Positions 26,340 to 35,402 are shown, counted from the stretch's first letter. The stretch: DNA of 57,719 nucleotides from Pseudochelatococcus lubricantis (GCF_042432495.1 NZ_JBHLXC010000004.1:1-57719), one strand, 5' to 3'. A program made the numbers and translations. The notes: generated by a model not told the origin, from the sequence alone.

Positions 26340-27170
26340 TCATCGGGATTCCGTCGAAGAGGCGGGAGCGAGGTCGACGCGCACCACCCGGTCCTCAAGC
26401 CCCGGCCCGGCGGCTGGATAAAAAGCGGCGATGCGGGGATCATGCGCGGGGATGACGTGATCGTCGCTGTCGGCGAGTTCCCTGATGCGGTCGTGCGCCG
26501 CGATCATGTCGGACAGGTTGAAGGCGACGGCGAACGGAACGCCGCGCTCGTATTCCTCGTAGTAGTGCAGCGCGTCCGACGCCAGCACGACCCAGCCGCG
26601 CGCCGTGCGCACGCGGACGATCTCCTGCCCGTCGCAATGGCCGCCGACCCAATGCACCGACACGCCGTCGGCGATCGTCCGGTCAAGGCCGTGCAGCGCG
26701 AGCCGTCCGGCATGCAGCAGATGGACGAGGCGGGCGATTTCGTCTGGCTCATAGGCGCGGCGGAACCACGGCTTTTCCATCCACGGGCCGGTGACGTAGG
26801 CCATCTCCCGCGCCTGCATGAAAAACTGCGCCTTGGGAAAGGCATCGAGATGGCCGATGTGGTCGTAATGCGCGTGGGTCAGAATCACCGTCTCGACGCC
26901 TTCGGGCGCGATGCCGAGGTGTCGCAGCGCCTCGACCGGATGCAGGAGAATGCCATGTCCGTGGCGCTCGGCCTTGTCGGGATGCATTCCCGTGTCGACG
27001 ACGATCACGCTCTCGCCGCTCTTCAGGACCCAATAGTAGAAGTCGAGCACCTGCGGCTCGTCGGGTTGCGTTTCGAGAATGAAATTCTGGCCGCGCACGC
27101 GCCGCGCATTCGTGCCGTAACGGATGGCGAAGATTTCGTACTCGGTGCGATTGTCTGATGCTTCGGACAT
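26340..27170 (-). CDS. Metallo-beta-lactamase-fold hydrolase (AHL lactonase-like)
   Basis: This 276-residue enzyme has the zinc motif THAHYDHIGH, a later GGHCDGQ and LASDALH, and a final IPAHDPRI, all in the order of the N-acyl homoserine lactonase branch. The start at 27170 gives MSEASDNRTEYEIFAIRYG; the frame extends upstream only within the neighbouring ATPase gene. Location inside a catabolic operon suggests hydrolysis of a lactone or ester substrate of the pathway rather than quorum quenching, but this is inference. Confidence 0.85.
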   Translation of the reverse strand: MSEASDNRTEYEIFAIRYGTNARRVRGQNFILETQPDEPQVLDFYYWVLKSGESVIVVDTGMHPDKAERHGHGILLHPVEALRHLGIAPEGVETVILTHAHYDHIGHLDAFPKAQFFMQAREMAYVTGPWMEKPWFRRAYEPDEIARLVHLLHAGRLALHGLDRTIADGVSVHWVGGHCDGQEIVRVRTARGWVVLASDALHYYEEYERGVPFAVAFNLSDMIAAHDRIRELADSDDHVIPAHDPRIAAFYPAAGPGLEDRVVRVDLAPASSTESR

Positions 27171-27208
27171 GGCTGACCCCGCTGGCTTCCTCGCTTGATG
27201 CGCCCCGC

Positions 27209-27943
27209 TCAATGGGAGGCCGTCGCGCCTAGATAGGCGTCGATCGCCTCCTGGCGCGCGGCTTCGCCCTTCAGGTCCTGCGCGCGGCGCCACCCCACGA
27301 TCCGTCCGCTGCGCAGGAAATGGACCTCGTCGCACAGCCGCATCGTCATGCGCAGATTCTGTTCGACGAGCACGATGGCAAGATGCGTCTCCCGGCGAAT
27401 GGTCGCCAGCCGCTCGAACACCCGGTGCACCAGCAGCGGCGCCAGCCCGAGCGAAGGCTCGTCGAGAAGCAGCAGGCGCGGGCCGGCCATCAGACCGCGG
27501 CCAATGGCGAGCATCTGCTGCTCGCCACCGCTGAGCCGCCACGCCGGGCCGTCGGCCTTGTTGGCGATTTCGGGAAACATGTCGAGCACCATGTCGATGC
27601 GCGCGCGCCGGGCCACTCCCGGAACGTGATAGCCGCCGAGCACGAGGTTCTCGCGCACGGTCAGATTCCCCACGATCTCGCGGCCTTCGGGCACATAGAC
27701 GATGCCTGCCCGCACCCGCTGGCGCGCCGGCAGGGACTGCACCGGCTCGCCGTCGAAGGTGATCTCGCCCGTGGCGGGCACGAGACCGGCGACGGCCTTC
27801 ATGATCGATGACTTGCCCGCGCCGTTGGCGCCGAGCAACGCCACGACGGAACCGGTGCCCACGTCGAACGACACGCGCTCGGCCGCCTGGGCCTTGGCGC
27901 CGTAATAGACGGAGAGATTGCGCACAGTGAGCAGGCTAGTCAT
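27209..27943 (-). CDS. livF: LIV-type ABC transporter ATPase (LivF family)
   Basis: This 244-residue protein is the second ATPase of a branched-chain amino acid type importer. It has Walker A GANGAGKS (38-45), signature LSGGEQQ (137-143), Walker B LLLLDEP (157-163) and the LivF-typical GIVYVPEGREI segment. It overlaps the livG gene by 8 bp. The family transports amino acids, amides, urea and aromatic or dicarboxylic acids, so the name does not fix the substrate. Confidence 0.92.
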   Translation of the reverse strand: MTSLLTVRNLSVYYGAKAQAAERVSFDVGTGSVVALLGANGAGKSSIMKAVAGLVPATGEITFDGEPVQSLPARQRVRAGIVYVPEGREIVGNLTVRENLVLGGYHVPGVARRARIDMVLDMFPEIANKADGPAWRLSGGEQQMLAIGRGLMAGPRLLLLDEPSLGLAPLLVHRVFERLATIRRETHLAIVLVEQNLRMTMRLCDEVHFLRSGRIVGWRRAQDLKGEAARQEAIDAYLGATASH

Positions 27944-28712
27944 CGTCGCTCCCCAGGTAGATGCGCACGACCTCGGGATCGTTTCTCACCGCCGCGGGTG
28001 TGCCGCAGGCGACGAATTCCCCGAAGTTGAGCACGTAGATGCGGTCGCAGATCGACATCACGAGGTCCATGTCGTGCTCGACGACCACCATGACGAGATC
28101 GGGCGTGGCGAGGTTGCGCAGCGCCCGTGTCAGGTCGCGCGTCTCGGCGTTGTTGAGCCCCGCCGCCGGTTCGTCAAGGAGCAGCACCGACGGACGCCCG
28201 ACGATGGCGCGCGCGATCTCGACCAGCCGCTGCATGCCGGGCGGAAGCTGCCCGGGCATCAGCGCCGCCGCGTCCGCCAGCCCCAGATCCGCCAGCGCGG
28301 CGAGCGCCGCCTCCCGCATGGCGTTGCGCTCCCGTCGCCCCCTCGGCAGGGGCAGGAACGCATCAAGCCATCCCGCATGAAATTTGCGTGACAGGCCGAT
28401 CATCACGTTCTCAAGCACGGAAAGATCAGGGCAGAGAGCCACCGTCTGAAAACTGCGGACAATCCCCTTGCCGGCACGGGCCGCAGGTGACAGGCCGTCG
28501 AGCGGCTCGCCGGCATAGGTGATCGTGCCGCCCTGCGGCCTGTAGGCTCCGGTCAGGCAATTGAAGAGGCTCGTCTTGCCGGCGCCGTTCGGCCCGATCA
28601 ACCCGGTAATTTCGCCCGGTCGAAACTCGACATCGAGCCCCTTGAGCACCTTGATGCCACCGAACGAAAGGGAGATGCCCCTGCCCTGCAGGGTCGCGGC
28701 ACCGGCGTTCAT
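27936..28712 (-). CDS. livG: LIV-type ABC transporter ATPase (LivG family)
   Basis: This 258-residue ATPase pairs with LivF. Walker A GPNGAGKT (40-47), GIVRSFQTV Q-loop and LLLDEP (177-182) are intact, but the signature reads LPPGMQR (156-162) instead of an LSGGQ- or LAYGQ-like motif. The ATG at 28712 overlaps the livM stop by 4 bp. The frame runs on upstream only as the complement of livM coding sequence, which is why the longer start was rejected. Confidence 0.91.
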   Translation of the reverse strand: MNAGAATLQGRGISLSFGGIKVLKGLDVEFRPGEITGLIGPNGAGKTSLFNCLTGAYRPQGGTITYAGEPLDGLSPAARAGKGIVRSFQTVALCPDLSVLENVMIGLSRKFHAGWLDAFLPLPRGRRERNAMREAALAALADLGLADAAALMPGQLPPGMQRLVEIARAIVGRPSVLLLDEPAAGLNNAETRDLTRALRNLATPDLVMVVVEHDMDLVMSICDRIYVLNFGEFVACGTPAAVRNDPEVVRIYLGSDDD

Positions 28713-29695
28713 GACACACCTCGCGCGCGACGGTGCATCATCCCGCCGATCTTCGGCAGATAATGTCCGCAAAGAATGACGGCGAGCAGCGCCAGACCGT
28801 AAAGAACCGGGATCCACGCACCGGACGCCGACAGGAGCTGCGGCACCAGCGTGAGGAAGGCCCCGCCGATCAGCGCGCGTGGCAGCGTGAGCCCATAGAA
28901 GCTGACGACCGATCCCACCAGCAGGAAAATTGCCGACCAGAGTGTGAATCCGCTGGGCGACACGGTCGAGCTTGCGAAGGCCAGCGTCGCGCCCGACAGT
29001 GCGGCAATGCCGGCGCTGATGCCCATGACGCTCACCCGCGCCCAGACCCGCCGCGTGCCGAACGCATCGGCGGCCGCAGGGTGCGAACGGGCGAGCAGCA
29101 GCTTCAGCCCCTGGCGCGAATGGCGAAGTCGGGCCAGCGCATAGGTGACGGCGACGAGCACGACGAGCGCGGCGTAGTAGCGCTGCAGCGACATACCGAC
29201 ACCGGGCACCACGGGGCGCGACACATAGAGCCCCTCGAAGCCGCCCGTCCATTCGTCGGCGTTGTTGATGATCTCCGGCAGCGCCAGCGCGAGCGCCATG
29301 GTCGAGACCGCGAGATAGATGCCGGACAGCCTTCTGGACGGCCAGGCGAAGCAGATGCCGGATACGACCCCGAGCGCCAGCGCCACGGGCAGCCCGACAA
29401 GCAGCGATACCCCGAGGCGATGCTCCAGGATGGCGACGGAATAGGCTCCGACTGCGGCAAAGAAGCTGTGTCCGATCGACACCTCGCCGCCGTAGCGCAC
29501 CAGAACGCTCACCGCCAGCACGCCAATACTGTTGGCGAAACAGACGCCCAATGTATAGGTCCAGGAACCCGTCACGGCGAACGGCAGGCATACCAGCACG
29601 GCGATGAGGACCGGCGTTGCCCACCGGCCGGCCTGCAGCCGCCAGTCGGAACCCGACCGAGCCGGGCGGCCGGATTGCACGACGCTCTCAGACAC
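28709..29695 (-). CDS. livM: LIV-type ABC transporter permease (LivM family)
   Basis: This 328-residue membrane protein has about nine hydrophobic segments and the family motifs GEVSIGHSFFAAVGAY and, towards the C-terminus, SRQGLKLLLARSHPAAADAF-type cytoplasmic loop. The start is GTG at 29695, directly after GGGAGGG and overlapping the livH stop (GTGTCTGA). An upstream TTG at 29716 is possible. It forms the transport channel with LivH. Confidence 0.9.
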   Translation of the reverse strand: MSESVVQSGRPARSGSDWRLQAGRWATPVLIAVLVCLPFAVTGSWTYTLGVCFANSIGVLAVSVLVRYGGEVSIGHSFFAAVGAYSVAILEHRLGVSLLVGLPVALALGVVSGICFAWPSRRLSGIYLAVSTMALALALPEIINNADEWTGGFEGLYVSRPVVPGVGMSLQRYYAALVVLVAVTYALARLRHSRQGLKLLLARSHPAAADAFGTRRVWARVSVMGISAGIAALSGATLAFASSTVSPSGFTLWSAIFLLVGSVVSFYGLTLPRALIGGAFLTLVPQLLSASGAWIPVLYGLALLAVILCGHYLPKIGGMMHRRARGVS

Positions 29696-30599
29696 GCGAC
29701 CCTCCCACTTTCGCAAGTGCCCCGCTGGGGAAGATGTTGAGCGCCAGCAGGATCACGCCGAGCAGGAAGGTGCTGCTGAACTCCGGCGATACGTAAAAGG
29801 TGAACAGGTTCATGAAGATGCCTATCAGGATACCGCCCACGAGACTGCCCGGCAGGCTTGCGAAGCCGCCGAGCACCGCGGCGGCGAAGGCCTGCAGCAT
29901 GAACGTCGCGACCGTCGTGGAGCTGAGGAATGTCGTAGGCACGATGAGCAGAGCCCCGACGACGCCGAGTATCGCCGCCACGCACCACGCGAAAAGATGC
30001 ACCGAACGCAGGTTCAGGCCGCACACCTCGGCGGCGAAGGCGTTGTCGGAGATAGCGCGGAAAGCAACGCCGAGCTTGGTGTAGTCGATGACGAAGAACA
30101 GGATGCCGATGGTGACCACGGCGACGAACAGCACCGTCAGGTCGTAGCCGGTTATCAGTAGTCCGAGGATGGACGCGCTGAAGCGTGGCACCGGCAGGTC
30201 GAGGCTGACGATATCCGCACCGAACATCAGCAGCGTCGCACCCTGCACCACAAGCCCGACGCCCAGCGTTGCGATGGTGGCCGTGAGATCGGATTCGAAC
30301 ACCAGCGGCGCGATCAAGGCATAGCTCACAAACGCGATCGCGATCGCCGCAATGACAGCGAGCAGCACCGCCGCCCCCCACGAAAGCTCAAGCAGCAGGC
30401 CGCTGGAAAAGCCGTAGACGAGAAACGCCGCGAAGCCCGCCACGTTGCCGTGGGAGAAGTTCACCACCCGCGAGCTTTTGAAGATCATCACCAGCCCCAG
30501 CGCGCCCAGCGCGTAGAGGCAGCCCGTGATGACGCCCGACCAGATCAGCGGAAACAGGTCGCGCAACACACTTCCGACGGTTTCGACAATGACAGTCAT
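29688..30599 (-). CDS. livH: LIV-type ABC transporter permease (LivH family)
   Basis: This 303-residue permease has about eight hydrophobic segments and the LivH signature GALGLVMIFKSSRVVNFSHG near residues 31-50. A second conserved element FRAISDNAFAAEVCGL lies near residues 181-196. The start overlaps the stop of the upstream dehydrogenase gene by 4 bp, and the downstream livM start lies inside its end, so transporter genes and the dehydrogenase are translated as a unit. Confidence 0.92.
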   Translation of the reverse strand: MTVIVETVGSVLRDLFPLIWSGVITGCLYALGALGLVMIFKSSRVVNFSHGNVAGFAAFLVYGFSSGLLLELSWGAAVLLAVIAAIAIAFVSYALIAPLVFESDLTATIATLGVGLVVQGATLLMFGADIVSLDLPVPRFSASILGLLITGYDLTVLFVAVVTIGILFFVIDYTKLGVAFRAISDNAFAAEVCGLNLRSVHLFAWCVAAILGVVGALLIVPTTFLSSTTVATFMLQAFAAAVLGGFASLPGSLVGGILIGIFMNLFTFYVSPEFSSTFLLGVILLALNIFPSGALAKVGGSRV

Positions 30600-31516
30600 G
30601 ATCCGTCTCCGGCCTGTGACCCGTCTTCCGCCATGGTGGCGTCCTCGACGAGCCGGATGACGCCGGGGAAGTAGCGTCCGCCCAGGCCCTTCTCGATCGC
30701 CTTCTGATAGTAGCGGCGCACGGTCTCGGCCGCTTTCAGCGGCACACCCGTCTCATGGGCGAGCTGGAAGACGTAATCGATGTCCTTCAGCACGTATTCA
30801 GGCGGGAAGGAGCGCTCGGGAAAGTCGCGCGGCAGCATCGACTTGCGCCCGTGATTGCGCAGCACGAAGCTGTCCCCGGAGCCTTTCGACACCGCGTCGA
30901 GCAACACCTCGGGCGCCACGCCGGCCCGCTCGCCCAGCACGATCATCTCCGCCAGCGTCACGACATTCTCGAACACCAGCATGTTGTTGACGAGCTTGAG
31001 AACCTGACCCGCGCCGACATCGCCGCCGTGGGTAATATCGGTCGCGATGTAATCGAGCAGCGGCTTGATGCGCTCGAAGACAGGCGGCGGCGCGCCGACC
31101 ATGACGCTGAGTTCGCCGCGCTGGGCCGCCTCACGGGTCCGCGCCACGGGAGCATCCGCGAAGGCGATGCCCTTGCGGGCGAGATCGGCCGCCACGGCGC
31201 GGGCGAGAGCGACGGGCGTCGTTGACAGATCGACCACGACAGCGCCCGCCTTGGCATGGGTCGCCACCGCCCCCTCTCGGCAGACCGACTCGACCTGCGG
31301 CCCGCCGGGCAGGGAGAGGAAGATCACGTCGGCCTCAGCCGCCAGGGCTTCGGGCGAGGTCGCCGGCTCGGCCTTCGTGTCCGCCAGGGCCTCCAGCGCC
31401 GTGGCCGACAGATCGAAGGCGATGACGCGGCCGGGGTGCTTCAGCGCCACGTTGCGGCACATCGGGCCGCCCATGACGCCCAATCCGATAAATCCAATCG
31501 TCTCGGCGTTGCTCAT
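30596..31516 (-). CDS. NAD(P)-dependent oxidoreductase, 3-hydroxyisobutyrate dehydrogenase family
   Basis: This 306-residue beta-hydroxyacid dehydrogenase has the N-terminal Rossmann motif GFIGLGVMGGPM (8-19), the substrate motif DAPVARTREAAQRGELSVMV (121-140, where DAPVSGG is usual) and catalytic Lys174 in GAGQVLKLVNN. It probably oxidises a beta-hydroxy acid or reduces a semialdehyde. It lies between the SDR gene and livH, within the transport operon. The altered substrate motif means that the exact substrate should not be assumed to be 3-hydroxyisobutyrate. Confidence 0.85.
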   Translation of the reverse strand: MSNAETIGFIGLGVMGGPMCRNVALKHPGRVIAFDLSATALEALADTKAEPATSPEALAAEADVIFLSLPGGPQVESVCREGAVATHAKAGAVVVDLSTTPVALARAVAADLARKGIAFADAPVARTREAAQRGELSVMVGAPPPVFERIKPLLDYIATDITHGGDVGAGQVLKLVNNMLVFENVVTLAEMIVLGERAGVAPEVLLDAVSKGSGDSFVLRNHGRKSMLPRDFPERSFPPEYVLKDIDYVFQLAHETGVPLKAAETVRRYYQKAIEKGLGGRYFPGVIRLVEDATMAEDGSQAGDGS

Positions 31517-31520
31517 ATCA

Positions 31521-32270
31521 TCAATCCATCAACATGCCGCCGTTCACGTCGAGAACGGTGCCGGTGATCCAGTTGGACGCGGGTGAACACAGAAAAAGGA
31601 TGGCCTGCGCCACGTCCTCGGGCTGGCCGAAACGGCCGAGCGGCACGTTGCCGTTCGGGGACGGCGCGGCCCGTTGCGTAACCGTCTGCCACATCGGGGT
31701 CTCCACCGGCCCCGGCGCGACGACGCTCGCGAACACGCCATGCGGCGCGCCCGCCTTGGCAACCCATTTCATGAGGCCGTGTACCGCGGACTTCGCGGCG
31801 ATATAGGCCGGCCCCGAAGCGACACCGCCGATTTTCGCGGCGATCGAGCCGAGGGCCACGATCTTGCCGGCCCCCTGCTCCATCATGACGGGAAAAACCT
31901 CCCGCAACGGGTTGACGACGCCCATCAGGTTCACGTCGAGGATCGCTCCCCACTCCTCGTCCGTCGCTTCGGTGAGGGAGCGGTGCGAGATCGTCCCGGC
32001 GCAGAGCACGAGGACATCGATGCGACCGACCGCGTCAAGGACCCACGACACCGTCGCGCGCGTCTCTTCTCGTGAGGTCACATCATACCTGCGGTACTTT
32101 ACGCCGCTCGTGCCGAAATCCGTGTGCTCGACTATGTCGGTCGCCACTACCGTCGCCCCCGCCTCGGCGAGAGCGAGCGCCGTCGCCCTGCCGATGCCGC
32201 CGGCGGCGCCGGTGACCAGTGCGGTGCGACCGTCAAGGCGCGCCGGAGCACTAACCGGAATGTTGGCCAT
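31521..32270 (-). CDS. Short-chain dehydrogenase/reductase
   Basis: This 249-residue SDR shows the cofactor motif VTGAAGGIGRATAL (19-32), the Ser in VALGSIAAKIGG and the catalytic YIAAK Tyr/Lys pair, ending in the common WITGTVLDVNGGMLMD. It is a normal-length classical SDR, likely acting on an alcohol or ketone. It is the gene after the binding protein in the operon, 4 bp before the beta-hydroxyacid dehydrogenase. Confidence 0.88.
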   Translation of the reverse strand: MANIPVSAPARLDGRTALVTGAAGGIGRATALALAEAGATVVATDIVEHTDFGTSGVKYRRYDVTSREETRATVSWVLDAVGRIDVLVLCAGTISHRSLTEATDEEWGAILDVNLMGVVNPLREVFPVMMEQGAGKIVALGSIAAKIGGVASGPAYIAAKSAVHGLMKWVAKAGAPHGVFASVVAPGPVETPMWQTVTQRAAPSPNGNVPLGRFGQPEDVAQAILFLCSPASNWITGTVLDVNGGMLMD

Positions 32271-32361
32271 TCCTATCTCCTCATGAATTGAAAATCGTCA
32301 TTGAAAGCCAGCGTGGAAAGCCAGCTCGCGCCCGCCCGTTGCACACCCGGCGTCAGCGCAC

Positions 32362-33576
32362 TCAGTTGCCCGTCGTCGCGTCGAACACCACGGTGGGATA
32401 CGGCCGGAAATCGCGCACCAGGACGAATTCCCCATTCTGCGCCTGGATGATGCCCTCCTGGCGGGTGCCGCGATGGTCACCCGGACGGAAGGATACGCCG
32501 CGCGCGCCGCCGACGGCGGCGTTGTCGAGCGTTTCCAGCGCCGCGATCAGATTTTCGCGCGTCAGCGGCTTGCCGCTGTCGAGCAGGGCCTCGAATCCCT
32601 TGGAGAACACCGCCGCGTTGCTCCAGCCGTTGAGGCCGAACACGCCGACGGGATCATCGGGATAATACTTCTTGATGGCATCGCGGTACGCTGCGACCTG
32701 CGCATCGTCGCTTGAGACCGGCAGCAGCCAGGACGAGAAATAAGTGCCGTTCAGCAGATCGCCGGCCAGCTTGAACGTCGACGGGTCCGCGGTGAAGAAC
32801 GGGGCAAACCATTTGACATTGAGTCCCTGAAGATCAGCGACCTTCAGCGCGGCGGCGAGGTTCGCGTTCGATCCGAACAGGATGACCGCTTCCGCGCCCG
32901 CATTCGCAACCCGACGGATATGCGGGCTGAAACTCGTCGTCTTGACGTCGAAGGAAACGGACTCGGCCGGCGTCAGCCCCTGCTCGGCCATATAGGCGTC
33001 GAAGCCGCGCTTGGCGGACTTGCCCAGCTCGTCGTTCTCCCACAGTAGCGCGATCTTCTTGAGCCCCAGCTCCTTGACAGCATAGTCCGCGTTCGCAGCG
33101 GCCGACCAGCCGTAATCCGGCAGCAGCGGGAACACGTTGCGCTCGACGAAGAACGCGCTCGCGCCGCCGATCGGCCCGATCATCGGCAGCCCGACCTCTT
33201 TCGCATAGGGAATCACCGCCGTATTGGTAGCAGTACCGACCGACGCCGCCAGGGCGAAGGCGCCGTTGTCCTCCACGAGCTGGCGGGTGACGGCGACGCT
33301 GCGGGCCGGATCATAGCCGTCGTCATAGGTGACGTAATTCACCGTCCAGCCCTTGATGCCGCCGTTCTCGTTCTGATGCTTGAAATGGGCTTCAGCGGCG
33401 TGGGTGAGGATGGAATAGAACGGGACCGGCCCGGTCACCGGCGTGAACGCGCCGACAGTCACCACCTTTTTTTGCTCGTCTATCCCCACCTGCTGGGCGC
33501 CGGCAGAGAAGGCCGCGCCAACCGACAGCGCCAGAGCAGCTGCGGCTACAATACTTTTTCGAACATGCACCTTCAT
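32362..33576 (-). CDS. LIV-type ABC transporter substrate-binding protein
   Basis: This 404-residue periplasmic protein belongs to the Leu/Ile/Val-binding family. It starts at the ATG at 33576, preceded by GGGAGGG, with signal peptide MKVHVRKSIVAAAALALSVG and a likely AGAQQ cleavage region. The mature part has VGAFTPVTGP and the GPIGGASAFF region lining the ligand pocket. As first gene of the operon it would be made in highest amount. An upstream in-frame start at 33591 is less likely. Confidence 0.9.
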   Translation of the reverse strand: MKVHVRKSIVAAAALALSVGAAFSAGAQQVGIDEQKKVVTVGAFTPVTGPVPFYSILTHAAEAHFKHQNENGGIKGWTVNYVTYDDGYDPARSVAVTRQLVEDNGAFALAASVGTATNTAVIPYAKEVGLPMIGPIGGASAFFVERNVFPLLPDYGWSAAANADYAVKELGLKKIALLWENDELGKSAKRGFDAYMAEQGLTPAESVSFDVKTTSFSPHIRRVANAGAEAVILFGSNANLAAALKVADLQGLNVKWFAPFFTADPSTFKLAGDLLNGTYFSSWLLPVSSDDAQVAAYRDAIKKYYPDDPVGVFGLNGWSNAAVFSKGFEALLDSGKPLTRENLIAALETLDNAAVGGARGVSFRPGDHRGTRQEGIIQAQNGEFVLVRDFRPYPTVVFDATTGN

Positions 33577-33768
33577 TGTTTCCCTCCCCATCGAGCTGCC
33601 GTTAGGACAACCGCGCTTTCATCGAAGCGAAGAGCTGTTCCCCGGCATTGTTATGGACTCCCGGCAAGGCGTGCACCGCTGCTATCCCTCTTCGAGCGCG
33701 CCCCGCCAGTCTGCCAATCTTTTTTTGCAGGCTATTGCGACCAGACGTATCGGTCAACAAAAAATGCA

Positions 33769-33784
33769 CCATGCATTATATGAA
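33769..33784. promoter_or_regulatory. Candidate operator motif, site C
   Basis: CCATGCATTATATGAA lies about 195 bp upstream of the LIV binding-protein gene in the divergent region. CCATGCATTAT is shared exactly with 34079-34089, and the reverse ATATAATGCAT with site B at 24624. Confidence 0.5.
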
Positions 33785-33908
33785 TCTCTCGCTATTTTCG
33801 CTCCGCACAGCTGATCCGCAGCCGCCCTACCAAGCTGCCGGACGATGTCCTCTCGATAGCGCAAGGCTCGGCCCGTATAGCCATCCTCTCAACCCGTCAC
33901 TGCCCGGA

Positions 33909-33936
33909 GCCTCAGTTTGCGCCTGCAAACTGAGGC
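33909..33936. other. Perfect 12-bp palindrome in the divergent region
   Basis: GCCTCAGTTTGC (33909-33920) pairs exactly with GCAAACTGAGGC (33925-33936) around GCCT. It lies between two divergent transcription units without a T-run, so an operator or a REP-like unit is more likely than a terminator. No gene is seen in 33577-34163. Confidence 0.6.
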
Positions 33937-34078
33937 AAAGCTAGATAATTAGCATCCTGAGCCTGAATGGCGCTGCGGCCATATCCGCGCGAATCGTCCC
34001 CCAAATTATACAGCGACATTTGCTTCAGGCAGCAGCAACCACGGCAATCGGCAACAACCATTGCACCAGGCGCCATCT

Positions 34079-34104
34079 CCATGCATTATGTAAAATGCAT
34101 TATT
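34079..34104. promoter_or_regulatory. Candidate double operator motif, site D
   Basis: Two ATGCATTAT copies (34081-34089 and 34095-34103) lie 14 bp apart in direct orientation, about 60 bp upstream of the CoA-transferase start. The second, reversed, is contained in the 14-mer AATAATGCATTTTA shared with site A. Confidence 0.55.
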
Positions 34105-34163
34105 TGATCACTCCGCCATTGTGTTTGATTGGCGGTCGACACCTAAAGCGATAAGGAGAGGTA

Positions 34164-35390
34164 ATGTTCACCGGGGTTCTCGCCAATCGGACCGTGCTCG
34201 AACTGGGCAGCATGATCGCCGCACCGTTCGCCACCCACATACTCAACCAGATGGGAGCGGAAGTGATCAAGATCGAACCGCCGTCAGGCGACACGACGCG
34301 CAAGCTGGTTCGGGGCGGCCCAAGCGGCACATACATCGCCTACAATCGCGGCAAGAAGAGCATCTGTCTGGACCTGCGGTCGGACCGCGGTCTGGAGATT
34401 TTTCACAAGCTGGTGAAGAACGCCGACGTCGTGGTGCACAATCTGTCCCCCGGCGCGGCGAGGCGGCTGGGCGTCAGCTACACAGGCTGCTCAGCCATCA
34501 ACCCCGCTATCATCTATTGCCACATCAAGGGATACGGAGCCGGGCCGCTGTCGGAGGGCGTCGCCTCGAATCCGATCGCGGAAGCCGCCACGGGCGTCAT
34601 GTATGCCAACCGCGTCGACGGCAGGCCGTCACGCCTTGGCCCTTCGTATCACGATCAATTCGCCGGCTGCTATGCCGTCATGGCCATTCTGTCGGCGCTT
34701 CTCGACGCAGGCGGGGATGCCAGGCGCCGCAACATCGAGCTTGGTCTCTATGAAACCGGCCTGCACATCGCAGCGCGTGAGCTTGTCGGTGTCCAGCTGA
34801 ATTCACAGCTCCTCGGCCGGCAGGATCAGGAACCCTCCCCCGAGTTCAGCATTCCGGGATACGGCGCCTACGAGACCCGCGACAACCGGTGGATTTATCT
34901 GGTCATGCTGACCGATGAGCACTGGAGCAAGTTCTGCAAAGCCGCATCCGTGGCGACCGATCCCGAGCTGGCGACCCTGCGGCAGAGGCGAAAGAGCCGG
35001 CCGCAGGTCGAGCAGCTTGTGAGCGCGGCGGTCGAGACCTTCGACTACGACGAGCTTGCCCGCAAACTGTCGGAGGTTGGCGCCGGCTTTACCGAGGTCC
35101 TTTCCCCGGACAGGGTCCTCGACGCACCGCAGGCCCGCGAATCCGGAAAATACGCGCAATTCCCATTCTCGGGCTACGCATTCGCGGCCCCGAACTTTCC
35201 GCTGCCGGCGCTAACGGGAGAAAACGTCGAGAACTCACCGCCTCCGCTCCTCGGGGAGCATACATATGCCGTGCTCCAACAGATCGGGTATGAGGATGAA
35301 GAAATACGGTCGTTCATCACCGAAGGAGCAGCATTGACCGCCAACCACGACGCCGAACTGTGGGCGAAAGTGCGCGACGCCAAAGCGTAA
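34164..35390 (+). CDS. CaiB/BaiF (family III) CoA-transferase
   Basis: This 408-residue family III CoA-transferase starts LANRTVLELGSMIAAPFATH with the familiar IKIEPPSGDTTRK segment. A candidate active Asp lies in SYHDQFAGCYAV. A strong AAGGAGAGG site precedes the ATG. It is transcribed away from the LIV operon and has its own pair of ATGCATTAT motifs, so it is probably the divergent arm of the same regulon. It could activate the imported acid; the other two transferases may handle a later intermediate. Confidence 0.88.
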   Translation: MFTGVLANRTVLELGSMIAAPFATHILNQMGAEVIKIEPPSGDTTRKLVRGGPSGTYIAYNRGKKSICLDLRSDRGLEIFHKLVKNADVVVHNLSPGAARRLGVSYTGCSAINPAIIYCHIKGYGAGPLSEGVASNPIAEAATGVMYANRVDGRPSRLGPSYHDQFAGCYAVMAILSALLDAGGDARRRNIELGLYETGLHIAARELVGVQLNSQLLGRQDQEPSPEFSIPGYGAYETRDNRWIYLVMLTDEHWSKFCKAASVATDPELATLRQRRKSRPQVEQLVSAAVETFDYDELARKLSEVGAGFTEVLSPDRVLDAPQARESGKYAQFPFSGYAFAAPNFPLPALTGENVENSPPPLLGEHTYAVLQQIGYEDEEIRSFITEGAALTANHDAELWAKVRDAKA

Positions 35391-35402
35391 CCGCATGCAA
35401 TC

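Noticed and set aside
26340..27542. Longer start for the metallo-hydrolase
   Set aside because: The extra 124 residues lie in the antisense/alternate frame of livF and are Arg/Ala/Pro-rich without homology features.
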